In this document: in pieces, positions 52,645-61,932 of the stretch
Position numbering within the stretch: the stretch's first letter is position 1
How the letters are laid out: each line of letters begins with the position of its first letter
NCBI RefSeq assembly: GCF_002115805.1
Contig: NZ_JFKC01000002.1
Span: 186,001-250,000 of the forward strand
Reading direction: 5' to 3'
DNA length: 64,000 nucleotides
DNA from: Marivita geojedonensis
GTDB taxonomy: Bacteria; Pseudomonadota; Alphaproteobacteria; Rhodobacterales; Rhodobacteraceae
Notes under the pieces: model-generated
Databases searched by the model: none
What the model saw: the letters and a program-made list of their open reading frames with translations, nothing else
What the model was told of the DNA's origin: nothing
Made by a program: the position numbers and the translations under genes

Positions 52645-53615
52645 CAAAGCGTCCTTTCTGCGGATGCGGCGTCTACGGGAGACACAAAGCCGGACGCCTT
52701 GGTGGTCAGAACCGAACAGTTCACGTGATTGAGCACGGTCTCAGCCGTGTTCCCGATGAAGAGGCCGGCCACACCGGTTCGGGCGAGTGTGCCCATGATG
52801 ATGGTGTCAATGCCCTCAGCCGCGACGTGATCAGGGATCACGTCTCCGGCGGCGCCCTTGATATGCAGGACACGCATCAGGTCGTCGAATTTTGAAAACT
52901 CTGACACGAGAGCGTGGAGGCGTGCCTTGCTGTCGGTCTGTTCGCGGGCAACGAGCCTGTCGATGTCGGAGTCCGGGAGGCTCGCCAGCCCATGACGCAA
53001 CGCGGCCTCTTCAGGCAGGTGCCACGCATTGAGCACGTCCAGCCGTGCGCCATCACATCGGGCCAGCGACGTCGCCAATTCCATGAGTGTCATGTTCAGC
53101 CGATCCCGGTTCGGGTCCGCTGGATCGGGATCGACGGCGACGAGGATGCGCTGCGCGGTTGGTTGTGCGCCTGCGTTCAGTACCCAGACGGGGCAGGGGC
53201 ATTTGCGCAGGAGATGCATGTCGGCACCGGGGAAGAACCTGCGTCCGGCGGACCGATGCGCCCCTTTGATCACAAGGTCATGCCTGCCTCTGATCACCTG
53301 ACGGATGATTTCGATGAAAGGGGTTCCGATCAGCAGCTGCGTTTCAACCGCAATCCCTCTGTCGCGCAGCGCAGTCGCGCGCGCTTCCAGCTTGCCGCGA
53401 TGTACGGCGATGACGGTTTCCCCGATTTCCCGGTTACCGATGCCGGGCAGTACCGAAAACAGCCGCGACACGTCGCTGGCGCCGCCGCTGTCAATGGTGG
53501 TGACCATGGTGACGGATGCGCCATTGGTGTTGGCAAGAGACACGACACGCTCCAGCGCGAGTTCATACGCGCTGTGCTCATCGCAGACAAAAAGGATGTT
53601 CCTGAAACGCTCCAC
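52644..53615 (-). CDS. Tandem universal stress protein heading the Mrp operon
   Basis: 323 residues from a GTG (MERFRNILFVCDEH): GAAGGAG stands 8 bases before it and the Usp fold begins directly after. An ATG 14 codons upstream (53657) is the alternative. Two UspA domains: ~3-140 (FRNILFVCD, KGAHRSAGRRFF) and ~150-310, where the ATP-binding-type IIMGTLARTGVAGLFIGNTAETVL is seen at ~275-298. Its stop overlaps the mrpA start, so stress protein and antiporter are co-translated. Divergent from an OxyR-like gene. Confidence 0.88.
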   Translation of the reverse strand: MERFRNILFVCDEHSAYELALERVVSLANTNGASVTMVTTIDSGGASDVSRLFSVLPGIGNREIGETVIAVHRGKLEARATALRDRGIAVETQLLIGTPFIEIIRQVIRGRHDLVIKGAHRSAGRRFFPGADMHLLRKCPCPVWVLNAGAQPTAQRILVAVDPDPADPNRDRLNMTLMELATSLARCDGARLDVLNAWHLPEEAALRHGLASLPDSDIDRLVAREQTDSKARLHALVSEFSKFDDLMRVLHIKGAAGDVIPDHVAAEGIDTIIMGTLARTGVAGLFIGNTAETVLNHVNCSVLTTKASGFVSPVDAASAERTL

Positions 53616-53672
53616 GGTCTCTGCTCCTTCACCCAAAAGGAGAGATAGGATGCGCATTTGATTGACCAAATC

Positions 53673-53706
53673 GAAACTTGACGTAGTTTCAATAGAAAAT
53701 CTCTAT
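53673..53706. promoter_or_regulatory. OxyR-type half-site and dyad in the divergent region
   Basis: ATAG-aaaatct-CTAT (53692-53706) matches the ATAG-N7-CTAT unit of OxyR binding sites and the general T-N11-A LysR box. It lies 14 bases before the start codon of the OxyR-like gene. A second dyad GAAAC-ttgacgta-GTTTC (53673-53690) adjoins it. Only one ATAG-N7-CTAT unit is seen; OxyR sites in E. coli have two. Confidence 0.6.
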
Positions 53707-53720
53707 TAATTGAGGCGCGT

Positions 53721-54647
53721 ATGCCCAGTCTTCAGCAATTGCGATATCTGGTGGCGGTGGCGGACCAGTTGCATTTCCGCCGTGCTGCGGAGGCGTGCAA
53801 TGTCACCCAACCGACACTCAGCGCGCAGATCAAGGACATGGAGCTTCGGCTGGGAACGACATTGATCGAGCGCAGCCGTTCGAAAGTCCTGCTGACACCG
53901 ACCGGTCGGGACATTGTCGAACGTGCACGTCGAATTCTGCGGGAAGTGGCGGAAATTCACGCCATCGCCAAATCGCGGCAAAGCGTTCTGAGCGCCGTGA
54001 TCCGGATTGGTGTGGTGCAGACGGTGGGATCCTATTTCTTGCCTCTAGTAATCCCCGACCTGCATCAGAAGTATCCCAAGCTGGGTCTTTATATTCGTGA
54101 GGGACTGCCGGATGTTCTGTTGCGCGGTCTTGAGGAAGGCGCGCTCGATCTGCTGTTCTTCCCTCTGCCGGTGAACCGGGCCGAGCTTGAAACCCAATCG
54201 CTGTTTCGCGAGCCCATTCAGGTTGTCGTGCCCTCGGATCATCGGCTGGCGCAAGAACCAGAGATCGACCCGGTGATGCTCAGGGGTGAAACCATCCTGT
54301 CACTTGAACCAGGTCACCGGCTGCATGAACTGGTCCGAACGATCTCGGAAGATTACGGGGTCGAGCTTTCGCATGACTATGAGGGCACAAGCCTTGATAC
54401 CCTGAGGCAGATGGTGGCAACCGGGATGGGTCTGTCTCTGATGCCCGCGCTGTATGTGAAATCCGAGGTCGCGCATCAGGATCTGGTTGTCGCTCGGCCG
54501 TTCAGGGGAACGGCGCCGACACGAACAATCGGGATGGTCTGGCGCAAAGGAACATCGCGTGAGGATGAGTTCAGGCTTTTGTCAGCTTTGATCTGTCGGT
54601 CTCTGATGGACCGCGCTCCCGAGGTGGCGGTGCTCGGGGATTTCTAG
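53721..54647 (+). CDS. LysR family regulator, OxyR-like without the redox cysteines
   Basis: 308 residues. Winged helix LHFRRAAEACNVTQPTLSAQIKDME (about 17-41) and an effector domain that follows E. coli OxyR closely in places (GTSLDTLRQMVATGMGLSLMPAL, about 222-244). The peroxide-sensing Cys199 lies in G-H-C-L-R in OxyR; here the segment is GHRLHE with Arg200, and no second Cys is near. The only Cys are at ~26 and ~292. A disulfide switch of the OxyR kind is therefore not possible. Divergent from the stress protein/mrp operon, its likely target. Confidence 0.9.
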   Translation: MPSLQQLRYLVAVADQLHFRRAAEACNVTQPTLSAQIKDMELRLGTTLIERSRSKVLLTPTGRDIVERARRILREVAEIHAIAKSRQSVLSAVIRIGVVQTVGSYFLPLVIPDLHQKYPKLGLYIREGLPDVLLRGLEEGALDLLFFPLPVNRAELETQSLFREPIQVVVPSDHRLAQEPEIDPVMLRGETILSLEPGHRLHELVRTISEDYGVELSHDYEGTSLDTLRQMVATGMGLSLMPALYVKSEVAHQDLVVARPFRGTAPTRTIGMVWRKGTSREDEFRLLSALICRSLMDRAPEVAVLGDF

Positions 54648-54653
54648 CGGCGT

Positions 54654-56225
54654 CTACTGTGGCACGCTCTGCTGGGCGTATCTCGAAAGGCGCCGCCGTG
54701 TCTGGCGTCGGCGTTTGCGGGTGATTTCGTTGCACAGCCTGGTGTCTTCTATGCTGCTCAACGAGGCGGGCAGTTCGAAGTCGTATGGCACGAGCGACAG
54801 TTCCGGGCGTTCCCGTTCAATGATGTCGAAGACGGGTTCGGATTTGCGCCGCTGTGCCTCATCGAAGCTCAGTGACAGGGCGATGAGGCGTCGGCTGTTG
54901 AAGGGTGAGACGTAGAAATGTCGCCACAGCGCAGCGAAGGTCGCCCCAACGGTCGAGTTGTAATAGACTTCGAGGAACATGAAGTCCGCGGCTTTCGACA
55001 TGGCATTTTCGGGTAGAGTGCGCTGCCATGCCATGAATTCATCGCGAAACTTTGCGGCGATCTCTTCGTTGAATTCGTGGCGGGGGACGATGATCAGTCG
55101 CTCGAGTTGCCAATCCGGATCCTGCCACCGTTCCTTGGGCTGAAAAACAAACACGGCGCGCAGCAGATCGGTCTGATGACCGCGCAGAATGACGTGCCCA
55201 TCGGGGACGCCTTTGACCACGCCGTTTATGTATTCCTTGGGCAGCGAAGAAGGCGCACCAAGCGTGAGTTTGTATTTCTCGTGTGAGTGTTTCAGCTCCC
55301 ATCGCAGCAGCCGGAACTGACGTTTGTCATGTGTGTCGTGCGGGATGTCGATGGCATTGCACAGCGCACGTCCGATCGCATCGTCACGCCGCGTCGCGTA
55401 ATTGTTTATATGAGTATAGAACTGCTGGATGGACGACGTGTGCTCGCCGGCAAATGCCATGAGCAACCGGCTGTCCTGACCGCCGCTGACAGGCATCGCG
55501 CAAGGGAAGGCGTTAGCGATCTGGCCGATATTGAATCGGGCGCGCTGTGAAATCTCGTCGTAGATGTTGAGAACCTTGTCGCCGTCTGCGGCGAACACCT
55601 CATCCCGAGGCCAGAACCGGTGTTCCTCAAAGGTGTCGAGATTCAAGTAGTGGTTCGGTTTGAGCCGCCGCACATGTGCATCGGCTGTATGAAACAGAGC
55701 GAGCTTGCCGCCTTTGTTGGCGATGACATCGAAATCGAATTTTGGATTCGGCTCCAATGGTCGCTTGATCGCCATGAGCGGCGAAGCCGCGACATGGCCG
55801 TCTTTCTTGCTGTGGACCGCACCGATCATACCGACCGGGTCGGTGTAGAAGCGTGTTTCGCCAGCATGTTCCATCATGAAGGCAAATCGTCCGGCGACGT
55901 CGATGATGTAGGTCTCGAACGCGTCCCAGAAATCAGTGGATTCCGTGTCCAGTGGCAGGGTCACAACCGGACCGGTTAAGAGGACATCCGGCCCGACGGC
56001 AATTCCGATCACCGCACCTATGGTTCTGCCGCCCTGATCCTGCAGCCCGACCATGGGAAGTTCCGGACCGGCATAGAGATTCCAGTCCCGTCCACGGTAG
56101 TGTTGAAACCCCTCAAGCGACTCGGTCTCGCGGGACAGCACGTATTGATAGCGGAACGTGTCCTGGAACGGACCCCAATGGTCTTTCCAAAGCCTCTGCG
56201 CCTCGAACATGTGCCTCACATTCAT
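54654..56225 (-). CDS. Asparagine-synthetase-like protein without glutaminase cysteine
   Basis: 523 residues. The middle shows features of class II amidotransferase/asparagine synthetase: GRFAFMMEHAGETRFYTDPVG near 112-132, then the PP-loop SGGQDSRLLMAF (about 247-258) for ATP adenylation. There is no Cys2, so no glutamine hydrolysis by the usual N-terminal Ntn site; the N-terminus (MNVRHMFEAQRLW) is unlike AsnB. The end is very basic (RKRRRQTRRR). It may be an amide or lasso/peptide-type synthetase relative, substrate unknown. Stands alone. Confidence 0.75.
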   Translation of the reverse strand: MNVRHMFEAQRLWKDHWGPFQDTFRYQYVLSRETESLEGFQHYRGRDWNLYAGPELPMVGLQDQGGRTIGAVIGIAVGPDVLLTGPVVTLPLDTESTDFWDAFETYIIDVAGRFAFMMEHAGETRFYTDPVGMIGAVHSKKDGHVAASPLMAIKRPLEPNPKFDFDVIANKGGKLALFHTADAHVRRLKPNHYLNLDTFEEHRFWPRDEVFAADGDKVLNIYDEISQRARFNIGQIANAFPCAMPVSGGQDSRLLMAFAGEHTSSIQQFYTHINNYATRRDDAIGRALCNAIDIPHDTHDKRQFRLLRWELKHSHEKYKLTLGAPSSLPKEYINGVVKGVPDGHVILRGHQTDLLRAVFVFQPKERWQDPDWQLERLIIVPRHEFNEEIAAKFRDEFMAWQRTLPENAMSKAADFMFLEVYYNSTVGATFAALWRHFYVSPFNSRRLIALSLSFDEAQRRKSEPVFDIIERERPELSLVPYDFELPASLSSIEDTRLCNEITRKRRRQTRRRLSRYAQQSVPQ

Positions 56226-56286
56226 TTTTGCGAAACACTACGAAGACCTGAATCGGAAATCCAGCTATGCCACCTGTTCACGACAG

Positions 56287-56311
56287 AAAAAAAGCCTGCG
56301 CGCGTAGGGGC
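56287..56311 (-). terminator. Possible terminator after tRNA-Ala
   Basis: On the minus strand GCCCCTACGCGCGCAGGC followed by TTTTTTT. The stem has mismatches, but the T run and the position ~34 bases after the tRNA fit. Confidence 0.5.
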
Positions 56312-56344
56312 GTTCAACCTGTCATTTTAATCGGGATGGAAGTT

Positions 56345-56420
<76 letters not shown>

Positions 56421-56488
56421 GTTTGTGCGCGTTCCATTACGCAATGCCGGGGGCGGGATCAAGCGTGATTCCGCCCCTTCGGCAGAAA

Positions 56489-56806
56489 TTAATCGTCGTC
56501 GTCGCCTGCGACGTCTGCGATGTCGTCCAGCGACACGTTGTCATCATCATCGTCCTCGAGAACATCATCGTCTTCGAGATCGACATCGACATCATCTTCG
56601 TCGAGAACATCCACATCATCGACATCGTCAGCTTTGGCCTTGCTCTGACGGTCTTCCGCATCTGCGGCGATCATGCGGGTCTTGCCGGTGTCAATCTCGA
56701 CCACTTCCCCGGTATACGGGCTGATGATCGGATCGGCGTTCAGGTCATAAAAGCGCTTTCCCGTGGTCGGGCAGACGCGTTTGACGCCCCATTCTTCCTT
56801 GGGCAT
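56489..56806 (-). CDS. TIGR02300 (FYDLN acid) family protein
   Basis: 105 residues. N-terminal WGVKRVCPTTGKRFYDLNADPIISPYTG region (about 6-33) is the family mark; the rest is an extreme Asp/Glu/Val tail (about 65-105). Alphaproteobacterial, cytoplasmic, function unknown. Placed directly upstream of tRNA-Ala on the same strand, which is a frequent arrangement in this group. Confidence 0.93.
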   Translation of the reverse strand: MPKEEWGVKRVCPTTGKRFYDLNADPIISPYTGEVVEIDTGKTRMIAADAEDRQSKAKADDVDDVDVLDEDDVDVDLEDDDVLEDDDDDNVSLDDIADVAGDDDD

Positions 56807-56911
56807 GGGTCATCCCCTTCAATTGCGTGGTCATATCGACAATCTGCGCCAACTGCCATAACACCGCACCGGTGTCAAAGGCTTTGCGGCACGTCTTTCA
56901 TCGAGCGGCAT

Positions 56912-57604
56912 ATGGGCGTCAGAACTCTTCCGGGCAACCCCGAAATTTCTCTCAGGCTCCGCAAGAACCCACGGGCACGGAGAATGACACTGCGGATTTC
57001 GCGACTCGACGGGGTTGTGACCCTGACGATTCCCCGTGGTGTGTCGGAACGTGAGGCCATGGCGTTTGCTGCCGAGAAGCAGGATTGGGTCCTGGGGCAT
57101 CTGTCAAAACATGCCGCGCCGACTCTGATTGGTCCGGGTCAGACGCTGAATGTTGGCGGGCAGGCGTTTCAATTGACCGAAAGCGCGGGAAAGCGGCTGC
57201 TTATCCAGGGCGACCAAATCGCCCTGCCAATGCCGCAGGAGAAAGGGCGCGTGCATCTTCTGGCCTGGCTCAGAGAACAGGCGCGCGCCGAACTCACCCG
57301 CGCCTCGGATCACTATGCGGAAAAGCTTGGGCGCTCTTACGCGCGGATCACACTTCGTGACACGCGATCACGTTGGGGATCGTGTTCTTCGGCAGGGGCG
57401 TTGATGTATTCGTGGCGGCTCATACTCGCACCGAAAGCCGTTCTCAATTACGTTGCGGCGCATGAAGTCGCGCATTTGCAGGAAATGAACCACTCGCCGG
57501 CATTCTGGAAGGTTGTTGAACAGCTATACGGTCCGCACAAGGAAGCGCGGCGCTGGCTGCGGCATGACGGCCCATCCCTGCACCGGATCCGGTTTGACGC
57601 TTGA
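56912..57604 (+). CDS. YgjP-type (M48-like, DUF45) metallopeptidase
   Basis: 230 residues from MGVRTLPGNPEISL; the frame upstream is antisense to other genes. C-terminal zinc motif HEVAHLQEMNHSPAFW (about 187-202) gives HExxH plus a third His, with RDTRSRWGSCSS (about 149-160) before it, both diagnostic of the YgjP/WLM family. N-terminal beta-rich RRMTLRISRLDGVVTLTIP. Probable cytoplasmic metallopeptidase of unknown substrate. Confidence 0.9.
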   Translation: MGVRTLPGNPEISLRLRKNPRARRMTLRISRLDGVVTLTIPRGVSEREAMAFAAEKQDWVLGHLSKHAAPTLIGPGQTLNVGGQAFQLTESAGKRLLIQGDQIALPMPQEKGRVHLLAWLREQARAELTRASDHYAEKLGRSYARITLRDTRSRWGSCSSAGALMYSWRLILAPKAVLNYVAAHEVAHLQEMNHSPAFWKVVEQLYGPHKEARRWLRHDGPSLHRIRFDA

Positions 57605-57634
57605 CCCGCTCTGGCGCTGTGATCACAGTTTGGT

Positions 57635-58285
57635 ATGAGCGCTCTTTCCCGCACCTCCGAACCGACATTGTCCGCGCATGACCGGGTCTATCGCGGACTG
57701 CGCAACCGGATCATGTTTGGTCAGATGTCACCCGGCGAGCAACTTACCTTGCGGGGGATCGGGCGCGAATTCGATGTGTCCATGACCCCCGCACGGGAAG
57801 CGGTGCAGCGGCTTGTCGCGGAAGGCGCACTGTCGATGTCAGCCTCGGGTCGTGTGTCCACGCCCGAACTGTCCAATGACCGGATCGAAGAACTTGCTGC
57901 GCTGCGGGCGCTTATCGAGGTTGAACTGGCGAGCCGCGCCCTGCCTCGGGCGCATCTGGCGTTGATCGATCGATTGCAGGCCATCAATGGCACCATTGCC
58001 GATGCGGTCTCGAACCGGGATGCAGTGGGCTATATCCGCACCAATCTGGATTTTCACCGCACGCTGTATCTGCGCGCACAGGCGCCTGCGATGCTGGCCA
58101 TGGCGGAAACGGTTTGGCTTCAGTTGGGGCCGACCATGCGTGCCCTTTATGGACGGCTTCGCCGGACCGAGGCACCGCAATACCATCGGTTGATCGTTGC
58201 CGCCCTCAAGGCCGGAGATGAACCGGGTCTCAGGTTGGCTGTACGGTCGGACGTGACCCAGGGACTGCGCCTGCTGACCGGTTAG
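57635..58285 (+). CDS. GntR family regulator, FCD subfamily
   Basis: 216 residues. GntR winged helix (DRVYRGLRNRIMFGQMSPGEQLTLRGIGREFDVSMTPAREAVQRLVAEG region, about 16-65) and an all-helical FCD ligand domain (~85-215) with the metal-binding Asp/His set partly visible (NLDFHRTLY, about 142-150). Controls small-molecule catabolism genes in general; no clear target next to it. The stop codon lies in a hairpin. Confidence 0.9.
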   Translation: MSALSRTSEPTLSAHDRVYRGLRNRIMFGQMSPGEQLTLRGIGREFDVSMTPAREAVQRLVAEGALSMSASGRVSTPELSNDRIEELAALRALIEVELASRALPRAHLALIDRLQAINGTIADAVSNRDAVGYIRTNLDFHRTLYLRAQAPAMLAMAETVWLQLGPTMRALYGRLRRTEAPQYHRLIVAALKAGDEPGLRLAVRSDVTQGLRLLTG

Positions 58286-58307
58286 GTCGGACACGAATGT
58301 CCGACCT
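58284..58307. terminator. Hairpin at the end of the GntR gene
   Basis: AGGTCGGACA-cgaa-TGTCCGACCT, ten-base arms that begin within the stop codon; flanked by an outer ACCGG/CCGGT pair. No T run. Sits between convergent genes. Confidence 0.55.
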
Positions 58308-58342
58308 CCGGTGTGTTTGTGCAATCATCGCGGTCAGATGGC

Positions 58343-59182
58343 TTAGTGCGCCATGAAGACCGGAACTTCGCAGTTTTCGAGCATGTTACGGGTCGCACCG
58401 CCAAGGATTGCCTCGCGGAAGCGCGAGTGACCATAGGCTCCCATGACAACAAGATCTGCGCTGATGTCGGTGACATGACGGCGCATCACGTCCGATACGC
58501 GCGGCATCGTCTTGGACAGTACGTCGATCTCGACCTTGACCCCGTGCCGCGCAAGGTACTGCGACAGCTGCCCGCCCGGATCTGAACGGTTCGGACCATG
58601 TTTCGGCGGGTCGATGACGACGATATGAGCCGTCTGAGCCTGGCTCAGAAGAGGCAGGGCGCTGCGAACGGCACGAAGCGCTTCCGTGCTTTCGTTCCAT
58701 CCGATCGCGACCTTCTGCGGCAATTTCAGCTCGGGCCCGTTTTCGGGCAGCACGATGACCGGGGATTGCCCTTCGAAGAGAGCACCCTCGACCACGGGCT
58801 CCAGTTCGATCCCACGGTCTTCGCCGTAGGGACGGGGCAGAATCGCCAGATCTGCGAACCGGGCATGTGAGGCGACAAACCGGGCAATATCGGCCAGTTG
58901 ACAGACCGCTTCGGTGACACCCCAGCGCAGATCGGACTGACCCATCTGCTTTTTTGCGGCGGCGGCAAGTTCGGATGCGTCCTGCCGGGCCTGATGCAGC
59001 GTTTCCTGAAGCACGGCTGCGTTCATGCCTGCGTAATAGTAACCGGTCTGTGTACGATCTACCCCAAGGCAAACGACGTCCATATGTGCATCCAGCGCGC
59101 TGGCCATCGAAATACCCTGCGAGATGGTGTCGCTCAGGTGTGACTGGTCGGTGACGACCGCCAGAATCGTTTTGAAAGACAT
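58343..59182 (-). CDS. Universal stress protein, tandem domains
   Basis: 279 residues from MSFKTILAVVTDQSHL, with GGGAG nine bases ahead; the frame upstream is control DNA. Two UspA units (~1-140 and ~145-279). The C-terminal one ends with VVMGAYGHSRFREAILGGATRNML (about 247-270), the ATP-binding G-2x-G-9x-G(S/T) type. It faces ccoN across two FNR-type boxes, so oxygen control is likely, in keeping with its placement by the high-affinity oxidase. Confidence 0.92.
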   Translation of the reverse strand: MSFKTILAVVTDQSHLSDTISQGISMASALDAHMDVVCLGVDRTQTGYYYAGMNAAVLQETLHQARQDASELAAAAKKQMGQSDLRWGVTEAVCQLADIARFVASHARFADLAILPRPYGEDRGIELEPVVEGALFEGQSPVIVLPENGPELKLPQKVAIGWNESTEALRAVRSALPLLSQAQTAHIVVIDPPKHGPNRSDPGGQLSQYLARHGVKVEIDVLSKTMPRVSDVMRRHVTDISADLVVMGAYGHSRFREAILGGATRNMLENCEVPVFMAH

Positions 59183-59244
59183 CGAAGGCTCCCTTGTTTG
59201 AATTCCCTCCTTGAGCAGCTTCGCCTCAAGCCGGGTGTCGCGCT

Positions 59245-59258
59245 TTGACACCCATCAA
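59245..59258. promoter_or_regulatory. FNR/FnrL-type box, distal to ccoN
   Basis: TTGAC-accc-ATCAA, one mismatch to TTGAT-N4-ATCAA. It lies 62 bases before the stress-protein start and 32 bases (centre to centre) from the second box. Confidence 0.65.
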
Positions 59259-59276
59259 ACAAGTCGAACAATTCTA

Positions 59277-59290
59277 TTGATGCAGATCAA
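59277..59290. promoter_or_regulatory. FNR/FnrL-type box, perfect match
   Basis: TTGAT-gcag-ATCAA, a full match to the FNR consensus TTGAT-N4-ATCAA, 92 bases before the ccoN start. FnrL activates ccoNOQP under low oxygen in Rhodobacter. Confidence 0.88.
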
Positions 59291-59382
59291 GGATAGCTTA
59301 CCCCAAAATTCGCATTAAGGGCCCAGTCTGAAAACCGCCTGCGCGGCAGCCGAATCGTGTGGGTAAGACGAAGGGACAAAAA

Positions 59383-60993
59383 ATGTTGAACTATATCAAG
59401 CTGATCGCGCTTGGTTTGGTCACGCTTCTCGCGATGATCGCTGCAAGCTACGCGCGCGATTTAGCCTATCAGGTTCACGCCATAATCATCATGGCGGTAT
59501 CTGCCGGGCTCTTCCTGTGGACGTTGCGGAACACCGATGAACCGGTGCCTGCTTCCGTCCTTGAAACAAGCTACATGGACGGCGTGGTGCGCTATGGCGT
59601 GATCGCGACGGCGTTTTGGGGTGTGGTCGGGTTCCTTGCAGGGACCTTTATCGCGTTTCAGCTGGCTTTCCCTGTCCTCAACTTCGATTGGGCACAGGGG
59701 TACATGAATTTCGGACGTCTGCGTCCGCTGCACACATCTGCAGTGATTTTTGCCTTTGGCGGTAACGCGTTGATCGCAACGTCGTTCTACGTGGTTCAGC
59801 GTACGAGTGCCGCGCGCCTCTGGGGTGGCAATCTCGGCTGGTTCGTTTTCTGGGGGTACAATCTGTTTATCGTTCTGGCGGCAACCGGGTACCTGCTGGG
59901 CGCGACCCAGTCCAAGGAATACGCGGAACCGGAATGGTATGTTGACCTGTGGCTGACCATCGTCTGGCTGGCCTATCTGGCGGTTTTCCTCGGCACGATC
60001 ATCAAGCGTAAAGAGCCGCACATCTATGTGGCCAACTGGTTCTTCCTGTCCTTCATCATCACTGTTGCGATGCTTCACGTGTTCAACAACCTGAGCATCC
60101 CGGTTTCGATCTTTGGCTCCAAGTCGGTTCAGGTTTTCGCGGGCGTACAGGACGCGATGGTGCAGTGGTGGTACGGCCATAACGCTGTGGGCTTCTTCCT
60201 GACAGCGGGCTTCCTGGGGATGATGTACTACTTCGTGCCGAAGCAGGCGGAGCGCCCGGTCTTCAGCTACAAGCTGTCGATCATCCACTTCTGGGCGCTG
60301 ATCTTCCTGTATATCTGGGCTGGTCCGCACCACCTGCACTACACCGCTCTGCCGGACTGGGCCTCGACCCTCGGCATGGTGTTCTCGGTCGTGCTGTGGA
60401 TGCCCAGCTGGGGCGGCATGATCAACGGTCTGATGACGCTCTCGGGCGCATGGGACAAGCTGCGCACCGACCCGGTGATCCGGATGATGGTGATCTCGCT
60501 CGGCTTCTACGGCATGTCGACCTTCGAAGGTCCGATGATGTCGATCCGCGCGGTTAACTCGCTGTCGCACTACACCGACTGGACCATCGGTCACGTTCAC
60601 TCCGGCGCGCTTGGCTGGAACGGCATGATCACCTTCGGTGCTTTGTACTTCCTCGTACCGAAGCTCTGGAACCGCGAACGGCTCTACAGCCTGAGCATGG
60701 TCAGCTGGCACTTCTGGCTCGCCACCATCGGCATCATTCTCTACGCGGCCTCGATGTGGGTCACAGGGATCATGGAAGGCCTGATGTGGCGTGAAGTCGA
60801 CGCAAACGGCTTCCTCGTGAACAGCTTTGCCGACACCGTGAGCGCCAAGTTCCCGATGTACGTCGTGCGTGCTCTGGGTGGTGTGATGTACGTCACCGGT
60901 GCCCTGATCATGTGCTACAACCTGTGGATGACTGTGAAGCGCAGCCCGGCAAAAGACGCCGCGGCCTCGCCCGCAGCTGTCGCGGCCGAATAA
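59383..60993 (+). CDS. ccoN: cbb3-type cytochrome c oxidase subunit I
   Basis: 536 residues from [18 protein letters not shown] 6-9 bases ahead supports this ATG over the GTG eight codons upstream. About 12-14 membrane helices with heme/copper His: [15 protein letters not shown] (about 116-130), [18 protein letters not shown] (about 263-280, CuB His), [13 protein letters not shown] (about 317-329) and [12 protein letters not shown] (about 405-416). Catalytic subunit reducing oxygen to water with high affinity. Confidence 0.97.
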   Translation: MLNYIKLIALGLVTLLAMIAASYARDLAYQVHAIIIMAVSAGLFLWTLRNTDEPVPASVLETSYMDGVVRYGVIATAFWGVVGFLAGTFIAFQLAFPVLNFDWAQGYMNFGRLRPLHTSAVIFAFGGNALIATSFYVVQRTSAARLWGGNLGWFVFWGYNLFIVLAATGYLLGATQSKEYAEPEWYVDLWLTIVWLAYLAVFLGTIIKRKEPHIYVANWFFLSFIITVAMLHVFNNLSIPVSIFGSKSVQVFAGVQDAMVQWWYGHNAVGFFLTAGFLGMMYYFVPKQAERPVFSYKLSIIHFWALIFLYIWAGPHHLHYTALPDWASTLGMVFSVVLWMPSWGGMINGLMTLSGAWDKLRTDPVIRMMVISLGFYGMSTFEGPMMSIRAVNSLSHYTDWTIGHVHSGALGWNGMITFGALYFLVPKLWNRERLYSLSMVSWHFWLATIGIILYAASMWVTGIMEGLMWREVDANGFLVNSFADTVSAKFPMYVVRALGGVMYVTGALIMCYNLWMTVKRSPAKDAAASPAAVAAE

Positions 60994-61006
60994 GGAGGCT
61001 TGGACA

Positions 61007-61735
61007 ATGGGTATTCTTGACAAGCATAAGGTACTTGAAACCAACGCGACGCTGTTGCTGATCTGCAGCTTCTTGGTCGTGACCATCGGTGGCTTGGTTC
61101 AGATCGTGCCGCTCTTCTACCTCGAAAACACCATCGAAGAGGTCGAGGGCATGCGTCCCTACACGCCTCTCGAACTGGCCGGTCGGGAAGTCTATCTGCG
61201 CGAAGGCTGCTATGTCTGCCACAGCCAGATGGTCCGTCCGATGCGGGACGAGGTCGAACGCTATGGCCACTACTCGCTGGCGGCGGAGTCGATGTACGAC
61301 CACCCGTTCCAGTGGGGGTCCAAGCGGACCGGGCCGGACCTGGCCCGTGTCGGCGGCCGATACTCGGACGACTGGCATGTGGATCACCTGCGTGACCCGC
61401 AATCGGTTGTTCCGGAATCGGTGATGCCAAAATACGGCTACCTCGAAGCCCGTCTTCTGGAAGGTGAGCACATCGGTGAGTTGATGGCGACAAACGCCTT
61501 CGTGGGCGTGCCGTACAGCAGCGAGATGATCGAAGCCGCACAGCAGGATTTCCGCGCACAGGCGGATCCGGACAGCGACTATGACGGTCTTCTGGAACGC
61601 TATGGTGAAGCGGTGAACGTCCGCAACTTCGATGGTCAACCGGGTGTGTCCGAAGCGGATGCTCTGATTGCCTACCTGCAGATGCTGGGCACTCTGGTCG
61701 ACTTCTCGACCTTCACGCCTGACGCAAGCCGGTAA
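61007..61735 (+). CDS. ccoO: cbb3-type cytochrome c oxidase subunit II (mono-heme)
   Basis: 242 residues. One N-terminal membrane anchor (about 14-36) and a periplasmic cytochrome c domain with heme motif [14 protein letters not shown] (about 66-79); the methionine ligand is probably in SVMPKYGYL (about 140-148). Passes electrons to CcoN. Follows ccoN by 13 bases with AAGGAGG ribosome site. Confidence 0.97.
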   Translation: MGILDKHKVLETNATLLLICSFLVVTIGGLVQIVPLFYLENTIEEVEGMRPYTPLELAGREVYLREGCYVCHSQMVRPMRDEVERYGHYSLAAESMYDHPFQWGSKRTGPDLARVGGRYSDDWHVDHLRDPQSVVPESVMPKYGYLEARLLEGEHIGELMATNAFVGVPYSSEMIEAAQQDFRAQADPDSDYDGLLERYGEAVNVRNFDGQPGVSEADALIAYLQMLGTLVDFSTFTPDASR

Positions 61736-61746
61736 GGAGAGCGATC

Positions 61747-61932
61747 ATGGAAACATATTCGTTACTCCGTGAATTTGCAGACAGCTGGATGCTTCTGGTG
61801 CTGTTCACGTTCTTTGTCGGGGTGATCCTCTGGGCCATCCGCCCCGGCAGCAACAAGACACACCGTGAAACGGCCAGCATCCCGTTCCGCAATGAAGACA
61901 AACCCGCCGCATCCAAGGAGGCGAGGACATGA
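61747..61932 (+). CDS. ccoQ: cbb3-type cytochrome c oxidase subunit CcoQ
   Basis: 61 residues, one membrane helix (about 14-35, [18 protein letters not shown]) and a polar tail with FRNEDKPAA. Small assembly/stability subunit. Overlaps ccoP (ATGA). Confidence 0.93.
   Translation: METYSLLREFADSWMLLVLFTFFVGVILWAIRPGSNKTHRETASIPFRNEDKPAASKEART

Noticed and set aside
59461-61086. 541-codon minus-strand frame over ccoN
   Set aside because: Antisense to ccoN, His/Arg/Gln-rich, no start signal; an artefact of codon bias.
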